NCBI GenBank assembly: GCA_949752795.1
Contig: CATKHW010000558.1
Location: forward strand, 806,001-870,000
Direction: 5' to 3'
Length of the DNA stretch: 64,000 bases
DNA from: Hyperoodon ampullatus
Lineage: Eukaryota > Chordata > Mammalia > Artiodactyla > Ziphiidae
In this document: one piece after another, positions 42,890-53,567 of the stretch
Numbering within the stretch: position 1 is the first letter of the stretch
Layout of the letters: every line of letters starts with the position of its first letter
Notes under the pieces: model-generated
Told to the model about the DNA's origin: nothing
What the model saw: only the letters and a program-made list of their open reading frames with translations
The model's database searches: none
Program-made: the position numbers and the translations under genes

Positions 42890-43862
42890 GCATTGTGATG
42901 ATAAGGGCATGTAGCACTGTGATGAGAGTGGTCATGGAACATTGTGATGACAGGGGTGAGCGAGTATTGTGATGACTAGTGATGGAACATTGTGATATAT
43001 GTGGTGAGAGAGCATTTTGATGAAATGTGCAAGGAGCATTGTGATGACAGATTTTATGGAGCATAGCGATGAAAATGATGTGGAGCATTGTGATGAAAAG
43101 AGCATGGCACCTTTTGATGACATGTGTCATGGAGCATTGTGCTGACAAGCGCATGGAGCATTTTGATGACAAGTGTCATGGAGCATTGTGCTGACAAAGG
43201 CATGGAGCATTGTGATGACAAGGGACACAGAGCATTTTGATGAAAATTTCATGGAGCACTGTGGTGACAAGGATCACAGAGCCTTGTGTGACGAGGGCAT
43301 GGACCATTGTGAGGACAAAGGTCATGAATCATTCTGATGACTGGAGTCACGGAGCATTGTGATGACAGGGGTCATGGAGCATTGTGATGAAAAGGGCATG
43401 TAGCACTGTGATGACAGTGGTCATGGAACATTGTGATGACAGGGGTGAGCGAGTATTGTGATGACTAGTGATGGAACATTGTGATATATGTGGTGAGAGA
43501 GCATTTTGATGAAATGTGCAAGGAGCATTGTGATGACCGATTTTATGGAGCATAGCGATGAAAATGATGTGGAGCATTGTGATGAAAAGAGCATGGCACA
43601 TTGTGATGACGTGTCATGGAGCATTGTGCTGACAACCGCATGGAGCATTTTGATGACAAGTGTCAGGGAGCATTGTGCTGACAAAGGCATGGAGCATTGT
43701 GATGACAAGGGACACAGAGCATTTTGATGAAAATTTCATGGAGCATTGTGGTGACAAAGATCACAGAGCCTTGTGTGACGAGGGCATGGACCATTGTGAG
43801 GACAAAGGTCATGAAGCACTGTGATGACTGGAGTCACGGAGCATTGTGATGACAGGGTTCAT
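42890..43862. repeat. 487/489-bp tandem duplication
   Basis: A block containing GGGCATGTAGCACTGTGATG, the GATGACTAGTGATGGAAC marker and GATATATGTGGTGAGAGAGC occurs from about 42,895 and again from about 43,384. The offset is 489 bp, dropping to 487 after a 2-bp deletion in the second copy (GATGACATGTGTC becoming GATGACGTGTC). The same local doubling is seen at 46.4-47.4 kb, where both members carry the deletion. Confidence 0.85.
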
Positions 43863-45933
43863 GGAGCGTTGTGATGACAAGGGCAGGGAGCATTGTGATG
43901 ACAGGGGCATGGAACATTGGTCTGACATGTTTCATGGATTATTGTGATGACATTGGGCATAGAGTATTGTGATGACAAGGGCATGGAACATTGTGATGAC
44001 GAGGTAATGGAGTATTGTGAAGACAGGTGTCAGTGAGCACTGTGATGACATATATCATTCTCCATTGTGATGACAATGACATGGAGCATTGTGATACCAA
44101 GTGTCATGGAGGATTGTGATGACAAAGGTAATGGAGCATTTTGATGACAAGGGCTTGGTACATTGCGATGACAAGGGTCATGGAGCATTGTGATGACAAG
44201 GGCATGGAGCTTTCTTTTGAAATGGTGCATGGAGCATTGAGGTTACAGGTGTTTTGAAGCAATGTGATTACAAGGGCATGGAGCACTGTGATGAGAAAGC
44301 AATGGAGCATTCTGATGACATGCGTCATGGAGCTTTGTGATGACAAGGACATGGAGAATTGTGATTACAGGGGTTTTGGAGCATTGTGATGAAAAGGGAA
44401 TGGATCATTGTGATGAAAAATGCATGGAGCCTTGTCATGACAGGCTTCAAGGAGCATACTGATGACAACTGTCAGGGAGCATTGTGATGATAAGTGTATT
44501 GAGCATTGTGATGACAAAGATCATGGAGCATTGTGATGAGAAGACCATGGATAATTGTGAAGACCAGAGTCATGGGGCATTGTGATGACAAGTGTTATGG
44601 AACATTGTGGTCAGAAGGGTTTGGTGCATTGTGATGACAGAGGTCATTGAGGATTTTGATTTCATTGTGATGACAATAGCATGAAATATTATGGTGATGG
44701 GCACGGTGCATTGTGATGACAGGGTTCATGGAGCATTGAGATGAAAAGGGGCATGGAGCATTGTGATTACAGGGGTGTTGGAGCATTGTGATGACAAGGG
44801 CATGGAGCATTGTGATGAGAAGGCCATGGAGCATTCTGATGACCTGCGACATGGAACATTGTGATGACAAGGGCATGGAGAATTGTGATTACAGGGGTCA
44901 TGGAATATTGTGATGACAGGGGTGAGGGAGTATTGTGATGACTAGTGATGGAACATTGTGATATCAGTGGTGAGAAGGCATTTTGAGGAGAAGTGCATGG
45001 AGCATTGTGATGACAAGGTTTATGGAGCATTTTGATGACAAGGATGTGGAGCATTGTGATGACAAGTGCATGGTGCATTGTGATGACATAGGTTATGGAA
45101 CATTGTGCTGACACGCGCATCGAGCATTGTGATGACAAGGGTCATGGAGCATTGTGCTGACAAATGCAAGGAGCTTTGTGATGCCAAGGGTCAGAGAGCA
45201 TTGTGATAAAAATTTCATGGAGCATTGTGGTGACAAAGGTCACAGAGCTTTGTGTGACGAGGTCATGGACCATTGTGATGACAAATGTCATGAAACATTG
45301 TGATGACTGGAGTCACGGAGCATTGTGATAACAGGGGTCTTGGAGCATTGTCATGAAAAGGGAATGGATCATTGTGATGAAAATGGCATGGAGCCTTCTC
45401 ATGACAGTGTTCAAGGAGCATACTGATGACAAGTGTCAGCGAGCATTGTGATGCCAAGTGTATTGAGCATTGTGGTGACAAAGGTCATGGAGCATTGTGA
45501 TGAGAAGACCTTGCATATTTGTGATGACGAGCGTCATGGGGAATGTGATGACAAGTGTTATGGAACACTGTGATCAGAAGGGTTTGGAGCATTGTGATGA
45601 CAGAGGACATGGAATATTTTGATTTCATTGTGATGACAATAGCATGAATCATTATGATGATGCGCATGGTGCATTGTGATGACAGTGTTCATGGAGCATT
45701 AGGATGAAAAGTAGCATGGAGAATTGTGATTACAAAGGTCTTGGAGCATTGTTATGACAAGGGTCATGGAGCCTTGTGATGACAAGTCCGTGGAACATTG
45801 TGATGGCAGGGATCATGGAGCATTGTTATGACAGGTGTAATGGAGCATTGTGATGACAAGAGCATCGAGCAATGTGATGAGAGATTTCATTGAACATTGT
45901 GATGACAATGGCATTGAGCATTGTGATGCCAAG

Positions 45934-45941
45934 GGTCATGG

Positions 45942-45947
<6 letters not shown>
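45934..45947. repeat. Left target-site duplication of the SINE
   Basis: The 14-nt word GGTCATGGAGATTT stands directly before the poly-T and again directly after the SINE head. It is ordinary monomer sequence. The last three T bases could equally be counted in the tail, so the certain duplication is 11-14 bp. Confidence 0.92.

Positions 45948-45983
<36 letters not shown>
45945..45983 (-). other. SINE poly(A) tail (39 T on the + strand)
   Basis: Thirty-nine uninterrupted T residues on the + strand form the 3' A tail of the minus-strand SINE; the outermost three overlap the target duplication. Tails of this kind tend to shorten and pick up interruptions with age, so the purity argues for a young insertion. 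Homopolymer length may be imprecise in the assembly. Confidence 0.9.
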
Positions 45984-45984
<1 letters not shown>

Positions 45985-46109
45985 TGGTATGCGGGCCTCT
46001 CACTGCCGCGGACTCTCCCGCCGCGGAGCACAGGCTCCGGACGCGCAGGCCCAGCAGCCATGGCTCACGGGCCCAGCCGCTCCGCGGCATACGGGATCCT
46101 CCCAGACCG

Positions 46110-46120
46110 GGGCACGAACC
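46110..46120 (-). promoter_or_regulatory. Pol III B box of the SINE
   Basis: The minus strand reads GGTTCGTGCCC, close to the tRNA B box GGTTCGANNCC with T in place of A after the G. It lies about 32 bp downstream of the A box, a normal tRNA spacing. Together the two boxes suggest the element could still be transcribed by Pol III; this is inferred, not shown. Confidence 0.82.
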
Positions 46121-46152
46121 CGCATCCCCTGCATCGGCAGGCGGACTCTCAA

Positions 46153-46163
46153 CCACTGCGCCA
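46153..46163 (-). promoter_or_regulatory. Pol III A box of the SINE
   Basis: The minus strand reads TGGCGCAGTGG, which fits the tRNA internal promoter A box (TGGCNNAGTGG) at every defined position. It lies about 12 bp inside the SINE 5' end, as expected for a tRNA-derived SINE. Confidence 0.85.
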
Positions 46164-46175
46164 CCAGGGAGGCCC

Positions 46176-46189
46176 GGTCATGGAGATTT
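46176..46189. repeat. Right target-site duplication of the SINE
   Basis: This is the second copy of GGTCATGGAGATTT, immediately after the GGCCC that begins the SINE on the opposite strand. After it the monomer resumes with GTGATGACAAATG, as in the SINE-free paralogous sites at 35,500, 37,819 and 49,448. Confidence 0.92.
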
Positions 46190-49100
46190 GTGATGACAAA
46201 TGTCATGGGGCATTTTGATGACAAGGGCGTGGTGCATTGTGATTAGAAGGGCAGGGAGCTTTGTGATGACAGGTTCATGGAGCAATTTGAATAAAAGTGT
46301 CATGGAATATTTTGATGAGAGGGGTTATGGAACATTGTGATGTCAGGGGTCATGAAGCATTGTGAAGAAATGGGTCATGGAGCATTTTGTGACAGGGGTT
46401 ATGAAACATTGTGATGATAAGTGCATGTAGCACTGTGATGACAGTGGTCATGGAACATTGTGATGACAGGGGTGAGCGAGTATTGTGATGACTAGTGATG
46501 GAACATTGTGATATATGTGGTGAGAGAGCATTTTGATGAGAAGTGCATGGAGCATTGTGATGACAAGTTTTATGGAGCATAGCGATGAAAAGGATGTGGA
46601 GCATTGTGAGGAAAAGAGCATGGCACATTGTGATGACGTGTCATGGAGCATTGTGCTGACAAGCGCATGGAGCATTTTGATGACAAGTGTCATGAAGCAT
46701 TGTGCTGACAAAGGCATGGAGCATTGTGATGACAAGGGACACAGAACATTGTGATGAAAATTTCATGGAGCATTGTAGTGACAAAGATCACAGAGCCTTG
46801 TGTGACGAGGGCATGGACCATTGTGATGAGAAAGGTCATGAATCATTGTGATGACTGGACTCACGGAGCACTGTGATGACAGGGGTCATGGAGCATTGTG
46901 ATGAAAAGGGCATGTAGCACTGTGATGACAGTGGTCATGGAACATTGTGATGACAGGGGTGAGCGAGTATTGTGATGACTAGTGATGGAACATTGTGATA
47001 TATGTGGTGAGAGAGCATTTTGATGAAATGTGCAAGGAGCATTGTGATGACCGATTTTATGGAGCATAGCGATGAAAATGATGTGGAGCATTGTGAGGAA
47101 AAGAGCATGGCACATTGTGATGACGTGTCATGGAGCATTGTGCTGACAACCGCATGGAGCATTTTGATGACAAGTGTCAGGGAGCATTGTGCTGACAAAG
47201 GCATGGAGCATTGTGATGACAAGGGACACAGAGCATTTTGATGAAAATTTCATGGAGCATTGTGGTGACAAAGATCACAGAGCCTTGTGTGACGAGGGCA
47301 TGGACCATTGTGAGGACAAAGGTCATGAAGCACTGTGATGACTGGAGTCACGGAGCATTGTGATGACAGGGATCATGGAGCGTTGTGATGACAAGGGCAG
47401 GGAGCATTGTGATGACAGGGGCATGGAACATTGGTCTGACATGTTTCATGGATTATTGTGATGACATTGGGCATAGAGTATTGTGATGACAAGGGCATGG
47501 AACATTGTGATGACGAGGTCATGGAGTATTGTGAAGACAGGTGTCAGTGAGCACTGTGATGACATATATCATTCTCCATTGTGATGACAATGGCATGGAG
47601 CATTGTGATACCAAGTGTCATGGAGGATTGTGATGACAAAGGTAATGGAGCATTTTGATGACAAGGGCTTGGTACATTGCGATGACAAGGGTCATGGAGC
47701 ATTGTGATGACAAGGGCATGGAGCTTTCTTTTGAAATGGTGCATGGAGCATTGAGGTTACAGGTGTTTTGAAGCAATGTGATTACAAGGGCATGGAGCAC
47801 TGTGATGAGAAAGCAATGGAGCATTCTGATGACATGCGTCATGGAGCTTTGTGATGACAAGGACATGGAGCATTGTGATTACAGGGGTTTTGGAGCATTG
47901 TGATGAAAAGTGAATGGATCATTGTGATGAAAAATGCATGGAGCCTTGTCATGACAGGCTTCAAGGAGCATACTGATGACAACTGTCAGGGAGCATTGTG
48001 ATGATAAGTGTATTGAGCATTGTGATGACAAAGATCATGGAGCATTGTGATGAGAAGACCATGGATAATTGTGAAGACCAGAGTCATGGGGCATTGTGAT
48101 GACAAGTGTTATGGAACATTGTGGTCAGAAGGGTTTGGTGCATTGTGATGACAGAAGTCATTGAGGATTTTGATTTCATTGTGATGACAATAGCATGAAA
48201 TATTATGGTGATGGGCACGGTGCATTGTGATGACAGGGTTCATGGAGCATTGAGATGAAAAGGGGCATGGAGCATTGTGATTACAGGGGTGTTGGAGCAT
48301 TGTGATGACAAGGGCATGGAGCATTGTGATGAGAAGGCCATGGAGCATTCTGATGACCTGCGACATGGAACATTGTGATGACAAGGGCATGGAGAATTGT
48401 GATTACAGGGGTCATGGAATATTGTGATGACAGGGGTGAGGGAGTATTGTGATGACTAGTGATGGAACATTGTGATATCAGTGGTGAGAAGGCATTTTGA
48501 GGAGAAGTGCATGGAGCATTGTGATGACAAGGTTTATGGAGCATTTTGATGACAAGGATGTGGAGCATTGTGATGACAAGTGCATGGTGCATTGTGATGA
48601 CATAGGTTATGGAACATTGTGCTGACACGCGCATCGAGCATTGTGATGACAAGGGTCATGGAGCATTGTGCTGACAAAGGCAAGGAGCTTTGTGATGCCA
48701 AGGGTCAGAGAGCATTGTGATAAAAATTTCATGGAGCATTGTGGTGACAAAGGTCACAGAGCTTTGTGTGACGAGGTCATGGACCATTGTGATGACAAAT
48801 GTCATGAAACATTGTGATGACTGGAGTCACGGAGCATTGTGATAACAGGGGTCTTGGAGCATTGTCATGAAAAGGGAATGGATCATTGTGATGAAAATGG
48901 CATGGAGCCTTCTCATGACAGTGTTCAAGGAGCATACTGATGACAAGTGTCAGCGAGCATTGTGATGCCAAGTGTATTGAGCATTGTGGTGACAAAGGTC
49001 ATGGAGCATTGTGATGAGAAGACCTTGCATATTTGTGATGACGAGCGTCATGGGGAATGTGATGACAAGTGTTATGGAACACTGTGATCAGAAGGGTTTG

Positions 49101-49447
49101 GAGCATTGTGATGACAGAGGACATGGAATATTTTGATTTCATTGTGATGACAATAGCATGAATCATTATGATGATGCGCATGGTGCATTGTGATGACAGT
49201 GTTCATGGAGCATTAGGATGAAAAGTAGCATGGAGAATTGTGATTACAAAGGTCTTGGAGCATTGTTATGACAAGGGTCATGGAGCCTTGTGATGACAAG
49301 TCCGTGGAACATTGTGATGGCAGGGATCATGGAGCATTGTTATGACAGGTGTAATGGAGCATTGTGATGACAAGAGCATCGAGCAATGTGATGAGAGATT
49401 TCATTGAACATTGTGATGACAATGGCATTGAGCATTGTGATGCCAAG

Positions 49448-49461
49448 GGTCATGGAGATTT
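49448..49461. other. SINE-free (empty) paralogous insertion site
   Basis: This holds a single copy of GGTCATGGAGATTT at the position matching the SINE insertion, offset exactly 3,514 bp from the left target duplication. Further empty sites lie at 37,819-37,832 and 35,500-35,513. They show the unoccupied state of the target. Confidence 0.9.
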
Positions 49462-50099
49462 GTGATGACAAATGTCATGGGGCATTTTGATGACAAGGGC
49501 GTGGTGCATTGTGATGAGAAGGGCAGGGAGCTTTGTGATGACAGGTTCATGGAGCAATTTGAATAAAAGTGTCATGGAATATTTTGATGAGAGGGGTTAT
49601 GGAACATTGTGATGTCAGGGGTCATGAAGCATTGTGAAGAAATGGGTCATGGAGCATTTTGTGACAGGGGTTATGGAACATTGTGATGATAAGTGCATGT
49701 AGCACTGTGATGACAGTGGTCATGGAACATTGTGATGACAGGGGTGAGCGAGTATTGTGATGACTAGTGATGGAACATTGTGATATATGTGGTGAGAGAG
49801 CATTTTGATGAGAAGTGCATGGAGCATTGTGATGACAAGTTTTATGGAGCATAGCGATGAAAAGGATGTGGAGCATTGTGAGGAAAAGAGCATGGCACAT
49901 TGTGATGACGTGTCATGGAGCATTGTGCTGACAAGCACATGGAGCATTTTGATGACAAGTGTCATGAAGCATTGTGCTGACAAAGGCATGGAGCATTGTG
50001 ATGACAAGGGACACAGAACATTGTGATGAAAATTTCATGGAGCATTGTAGTGACAAAGATCACAGAGCCTTGTGTGACGAGGGCATGGACCATTGTGAT

Positions 50100-53000
50100 G
50101 AGAAAGGTCATGAATCATTGTGATGACTGGACTCACGGAGCACTGTGATGACAGGGGTCATGGAGCATTGTGAAGACAGTGGCATGGAGCAATGTGATGA
50201 CAGGGGCATGGAACATTGGTCTGACAAGTTTCATGGATTATTGTGATGACAGTGGGCATGGAGCATTGAGATGACAAGGGCATGGAGCATTGTGGTGACA
50301 ATGGTCACAGAGTCTTGTGTGACGACTACATTGACCATTGTGAGGACAAATGTCATGAAGTATTGTGATGACTGGAGTCATAGAGCATTGTGATGACAGG
50401 GGTCATGGAGCATTGTGATGACAAGGGCATGGAGCATTCTGATGACAGGGGCATGGAACATTGGTCTGACATGTTTCATGGATTATTGTGATGACAGTGG
50501 GCATGGCACATTGTGATGACAAGGGCATGGAACATTGTGATGACAAGGTCATGGAGTATTGTAAAGACAGGTGTCAGGGAGCAATGTGATGACATATGTC
50601 ATTTTCCATTGTGATGACAATGGCATGGAGCATTGTGATACCAAGTGTCATGGAGGATTGTGATGACAAAGGTAATGGAGCATTTTGATGACAAGGGCTT
50701 GAAACATTGCGATGACAAGGGTCATGGAGCATTGTGATGACAAGGGCATGGAGCATTCTGATGAAAAGGTGCATGGAGCTTTGAGATTACAGGGGTTTTG
50801 AAGCAATGTGATTACAAGGGCATGGAGCATTGTGATGAGAATGCAATGGAGCATTCTGATGACATGTGTCATGGAGCTTTGTGATGACAAGGGCATGGAG
50901 CATTGTGATTACAGGGGTCTTGGAGCATTGTGATGAGAAGGCAATGGAGCATTCTGATGACATGCGTCAATGAGCTTTGTGATGACAAGGGCATGGAGAA
51001 TTGTGATTACAGGGGTCATGGAATATTGTGATGGCAGGGGTGAGGGAGTATTGTGAGTACTAGTGATGGAACATTGTGATATCTGTGGTGAGAAGGCAAT
51101 TTGAGAAGAAGTGCATGCAGCATTGAGATGACAAAGTTTATGGAGCATTTTGATGACAAGGATGTGGAGCATTGTGATGACAAGTGTATGGTGCATTGTG
51201 ATGACATGGGTTATGGAGCATTGTGCTGACACACGCATCGAGCATTGTGATGACAAGGGTCATGGAGCATTGTGCTCACAAAGGCATGGAGCTTTGTGAT
51301 GACAAGGGTCACAGAGCATTGTCATAAAAATTTCATGGAGCATTGTGGTGACAAAGGTCACAGAGCTTTGTGTGACGAGGTCATGGACCATTGTGATGAC
51401 AAATGTCATGAATCACTGTGATGACTGGAGTCACGGAGCACTGTGATGACAGGGGTCATGGAGCATTGTGATGACAAGGGCATGGAGCAATGTGATGACA
51501 GGGGCATGGAACATTGGTCTGACAAATTTCATGGATTATTGTGATGACAGGGGGCATGGAGCATTGAGATGAAAAGGGCATGTAGCATTTTGGTGACAAA
51601 GGTCACAGAGCCTTGTGTCACGAGGGCATGGACCATTGTGAGGACAAATTCATGAAGCATTGTGATGACTGAAGTCACGGAGCATTGTGATGACAGGGTT
51701 CATGGAGCATTGTGATGACAAGGACATGGAGCATTGTGATGAAAAAGGCATGGAGCTTTGTGATGACAAGGGTCACAGAGCATTTTGATAAAAATTTCAT
51801 GGAGCATTGTGGTGACAAAGTTCACAGAGCTTTGTGTGACGAGGTCATGGACCATTGTGATGACAAATGTCATGAAGCACTGTGATGACTGGAGTCACGG
51901 AGCATTGTGATATCAGGGGTCTTGGAGCATTGTGATGAAAAGGGAATGGATCATTGTGATGAAAAAGGCATGGAGCCTTGTCATGACAGTGTTCAAGGAG
52001 AATACTGATGACAAGTGTCAGTGAGCATTGTGATGCCAAGTGTATTGAGCATTGTGGTGACAAAGGTCATGGAGCATTATGATGAGAAGACCTTGCATAA
52101 TTGTGATGACGAGCGTCATGGGGCATGTGATGACAAGTGTTATGGAACATTGTGATCAGAAGGGTTTGGAGCATTGTGATGACAGAGGTCATGGCGCATT
52201 TTGATTTCATTGTGATGACAATAGCATGAATCATTATGATGATGGGCATGGTGCATTGTGATGACAGTGTTCATGGAGCTTTGAGACGAAAAGTGGCATG
52301 GAGATTTGTGATTACAGAGGTCTTGGATCATTGTGATGACAAGGATCATGGAGCCTTGTGATGACAAGGCCGTGGAACATTGTGATGGCAGGGGTCATGG
52401 AGCATTGTTATGACAGGTTTAAAGGAGCATTGTGATGACAAGGGCATGGAGCAATGTGATGAGAGATTTCATTGAGCATTGTGATGACAATGGAATGCAG
52501 CATTGTGAGGCCAAGGGTCATGGAGCTTTGTGATGACAAATGTCATGGGGCATTTTGATGACAAGGGCGTGGTGCATTGTGATGAGAAGGGCGGGGAGCA
52601 TTGTGATGACAGGGTCATGGAGCAATTTGAATAAAAGGGTCATGGAATATTTTGATGACAGGTGTTATGGAACATTGTGATGTCAGGGGTCATGAAGCAT
52701 TGTGATGAAATGGGTCATGAAGCATTGTGATGAAATGGGTCATGGAGCATTTTGTGACAGGGGTTATAGAACATTGTGATGTCAGGGGTCATGGAGAATT
52801 GTGATGATAAGGGCATGTAGCACTGTGATGACAGTGGTCATGGAATATTGTGATGAGAGGTGTGAGCTAGTATTGTGATGACTAGTGATGCAACATTGTG
52901 ATATATGTGGTGAGAGAGCATTTTGATGAGAAGTGCATGGAGCATTGTGATGACAAGTTTTATGGAGCATAGCGATGAAAAGGATGTGGAGCATTGTGAT

Positions 53001-53567
53001 GAAAAGAGCATGGCACATTGTGATGACATGTGTCATGGAGCATTGTGCTGACAAGCACATGGAGCATTTCGATGACAAGTGTCATGGAGCATTGTGCTGA
53101 CAAAGGCATGGAGCATTGTGATGACAAGGGACACAGAGAATTGTGATGAAAATTTCATGGAGCATTGTGGCGACTAAGATCACAGAGCCTTGTGTGACGA
53201 GGGCATGGACCATTGTGATGAGAAAGGTCATGAATCATTGTGATGACTGGACTCACGGAGCACTGTGATGACAGGGGTCATGGAGCATTGTGAAGACAGT
53301 GGCATGGAGCAATGTGATGACAGGGGCATGGAACATTGGTCTGACAAGTTTCATGGATTATTGTGATGACAGTGGGCATGGAGCATTGAGATGACAAGGT
53401 CATGGAGCATTGTGGTGACAATGGTCACAGAGTCTTGTGTGACGACTACATTGACCATTGTGAGGACAAATGTCATGAAGTATTGTGATGACTCGAGTCA
53501 TAGAGCATTGTGATGACAGGGGTCATGGAGCATTGTGATGACAAGGGCATGGAGCATTCTGATGACA
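50100..53567. repeat. 3,120-bp offset repeat ending at a sharp boundary
   Basis: The sequence 50,101-50,447 recurs at 53,221-53,567 with a 3,120-bp offset and near identity. Directly after 53,567 (GATGACA, then AGTGCCATTGATAATTTTG instead of GGGGCATGGAACATT) the match ends and the array switches to the type 1 order. This marks the right edge of the recently amplified region that starts near 28 kb. Confidence 0.82.

Larger units (their letters stand above)
45948..46175 (-). mobile_element. tRNA(Glu)-derived CHR-type SINE (cetacean/cetartiodactyl), full length, antisense
   Basis: Read on the minus strand, this begins at 46,175 with a tRNA(Glu)-like head (CCTCCCTGGTGGCGCAGTGG), continues through a GC-rich tRNA-unrelated body, and ends in GCATACCAC followed by a long A tail, seen as poly-T on the + strand. 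The body (45,984-46,175) is 192 bp. Internal Pol III A and B boxes are present. A 14-bp target-site duplication flanks the element, the mark of L1-type target-primed reverse transcription. About 20 CpG dinucleotides remain in the body and the A tail is pure, both signs of a recent insertion. The element encodes no protein; such SINEs depend on L1 enzymes supplied in trans. I recognise it as the CHR family that is common in whale and dolphin genomes; subfamily assignment needs a library comparison. Confidence 0.9.
43375..50160. repeat. 3.27-kb block duplicated in tandem, first copy with SINE
   Basis: About 43,375-46,888 and 46,889-50,160 are tandem copies. Before the SINE the offset is 3,514 bp (43,347 / 46,861, 44,595 / 48,109, 45,485 / 48,999); after it the offset is 3,272 bp (46,350 / 49,622, 46,448 / 49,720). 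The difference of 242 bp equals the SINE with its tail (228 bp) plus one target duplication (14 bp). Apart from the SINE, the copies differ at only a few scattered bases, so the duplication is recent. Confidence 0.92.
36070..53232. repeat. 5.5-kb block present twice at 11,629/11,630-bp offset
   Basis: About 36,070-41,600 recurs at about 47,700-53,230. Landmarks pair at 36,480 / 48,109, 38,945 / 50,574, 40,215 / 51,845, 41,152 / 52,782 and 41,521 / 53,151. The offset is 11,629 early and 11,630 later, a single 1-bp indel between 39.4 and 40.2 kb (39,406 reads GATGGCGGGGTGAGGG, its partner GATGGCAGGGGTGAGGG). The copies differ only at scattered single bases by eye. Such high identity means a recent multi-kilobase copying event, or an assembly duplication that needs excluding. 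Confidence 0.88.

Noticed and set aside
46100..46175. A tRNA gene on the minus strand
   Set aside because: The A and B boxes and the tRNA(Glu) resemblance belong to the SINE head. The anticodon arm and acceptor pairing are degraded, and the sequence continues into the SINE body and A tail.
45850..46246. Open frames crossing the SINE and its poly-T
   Set aside because: They run through a homopolymer, a non-coding SINE and satellite monomers; the poly-phenylalanine or poly-lysine stretch is the A tail. They are not genes.
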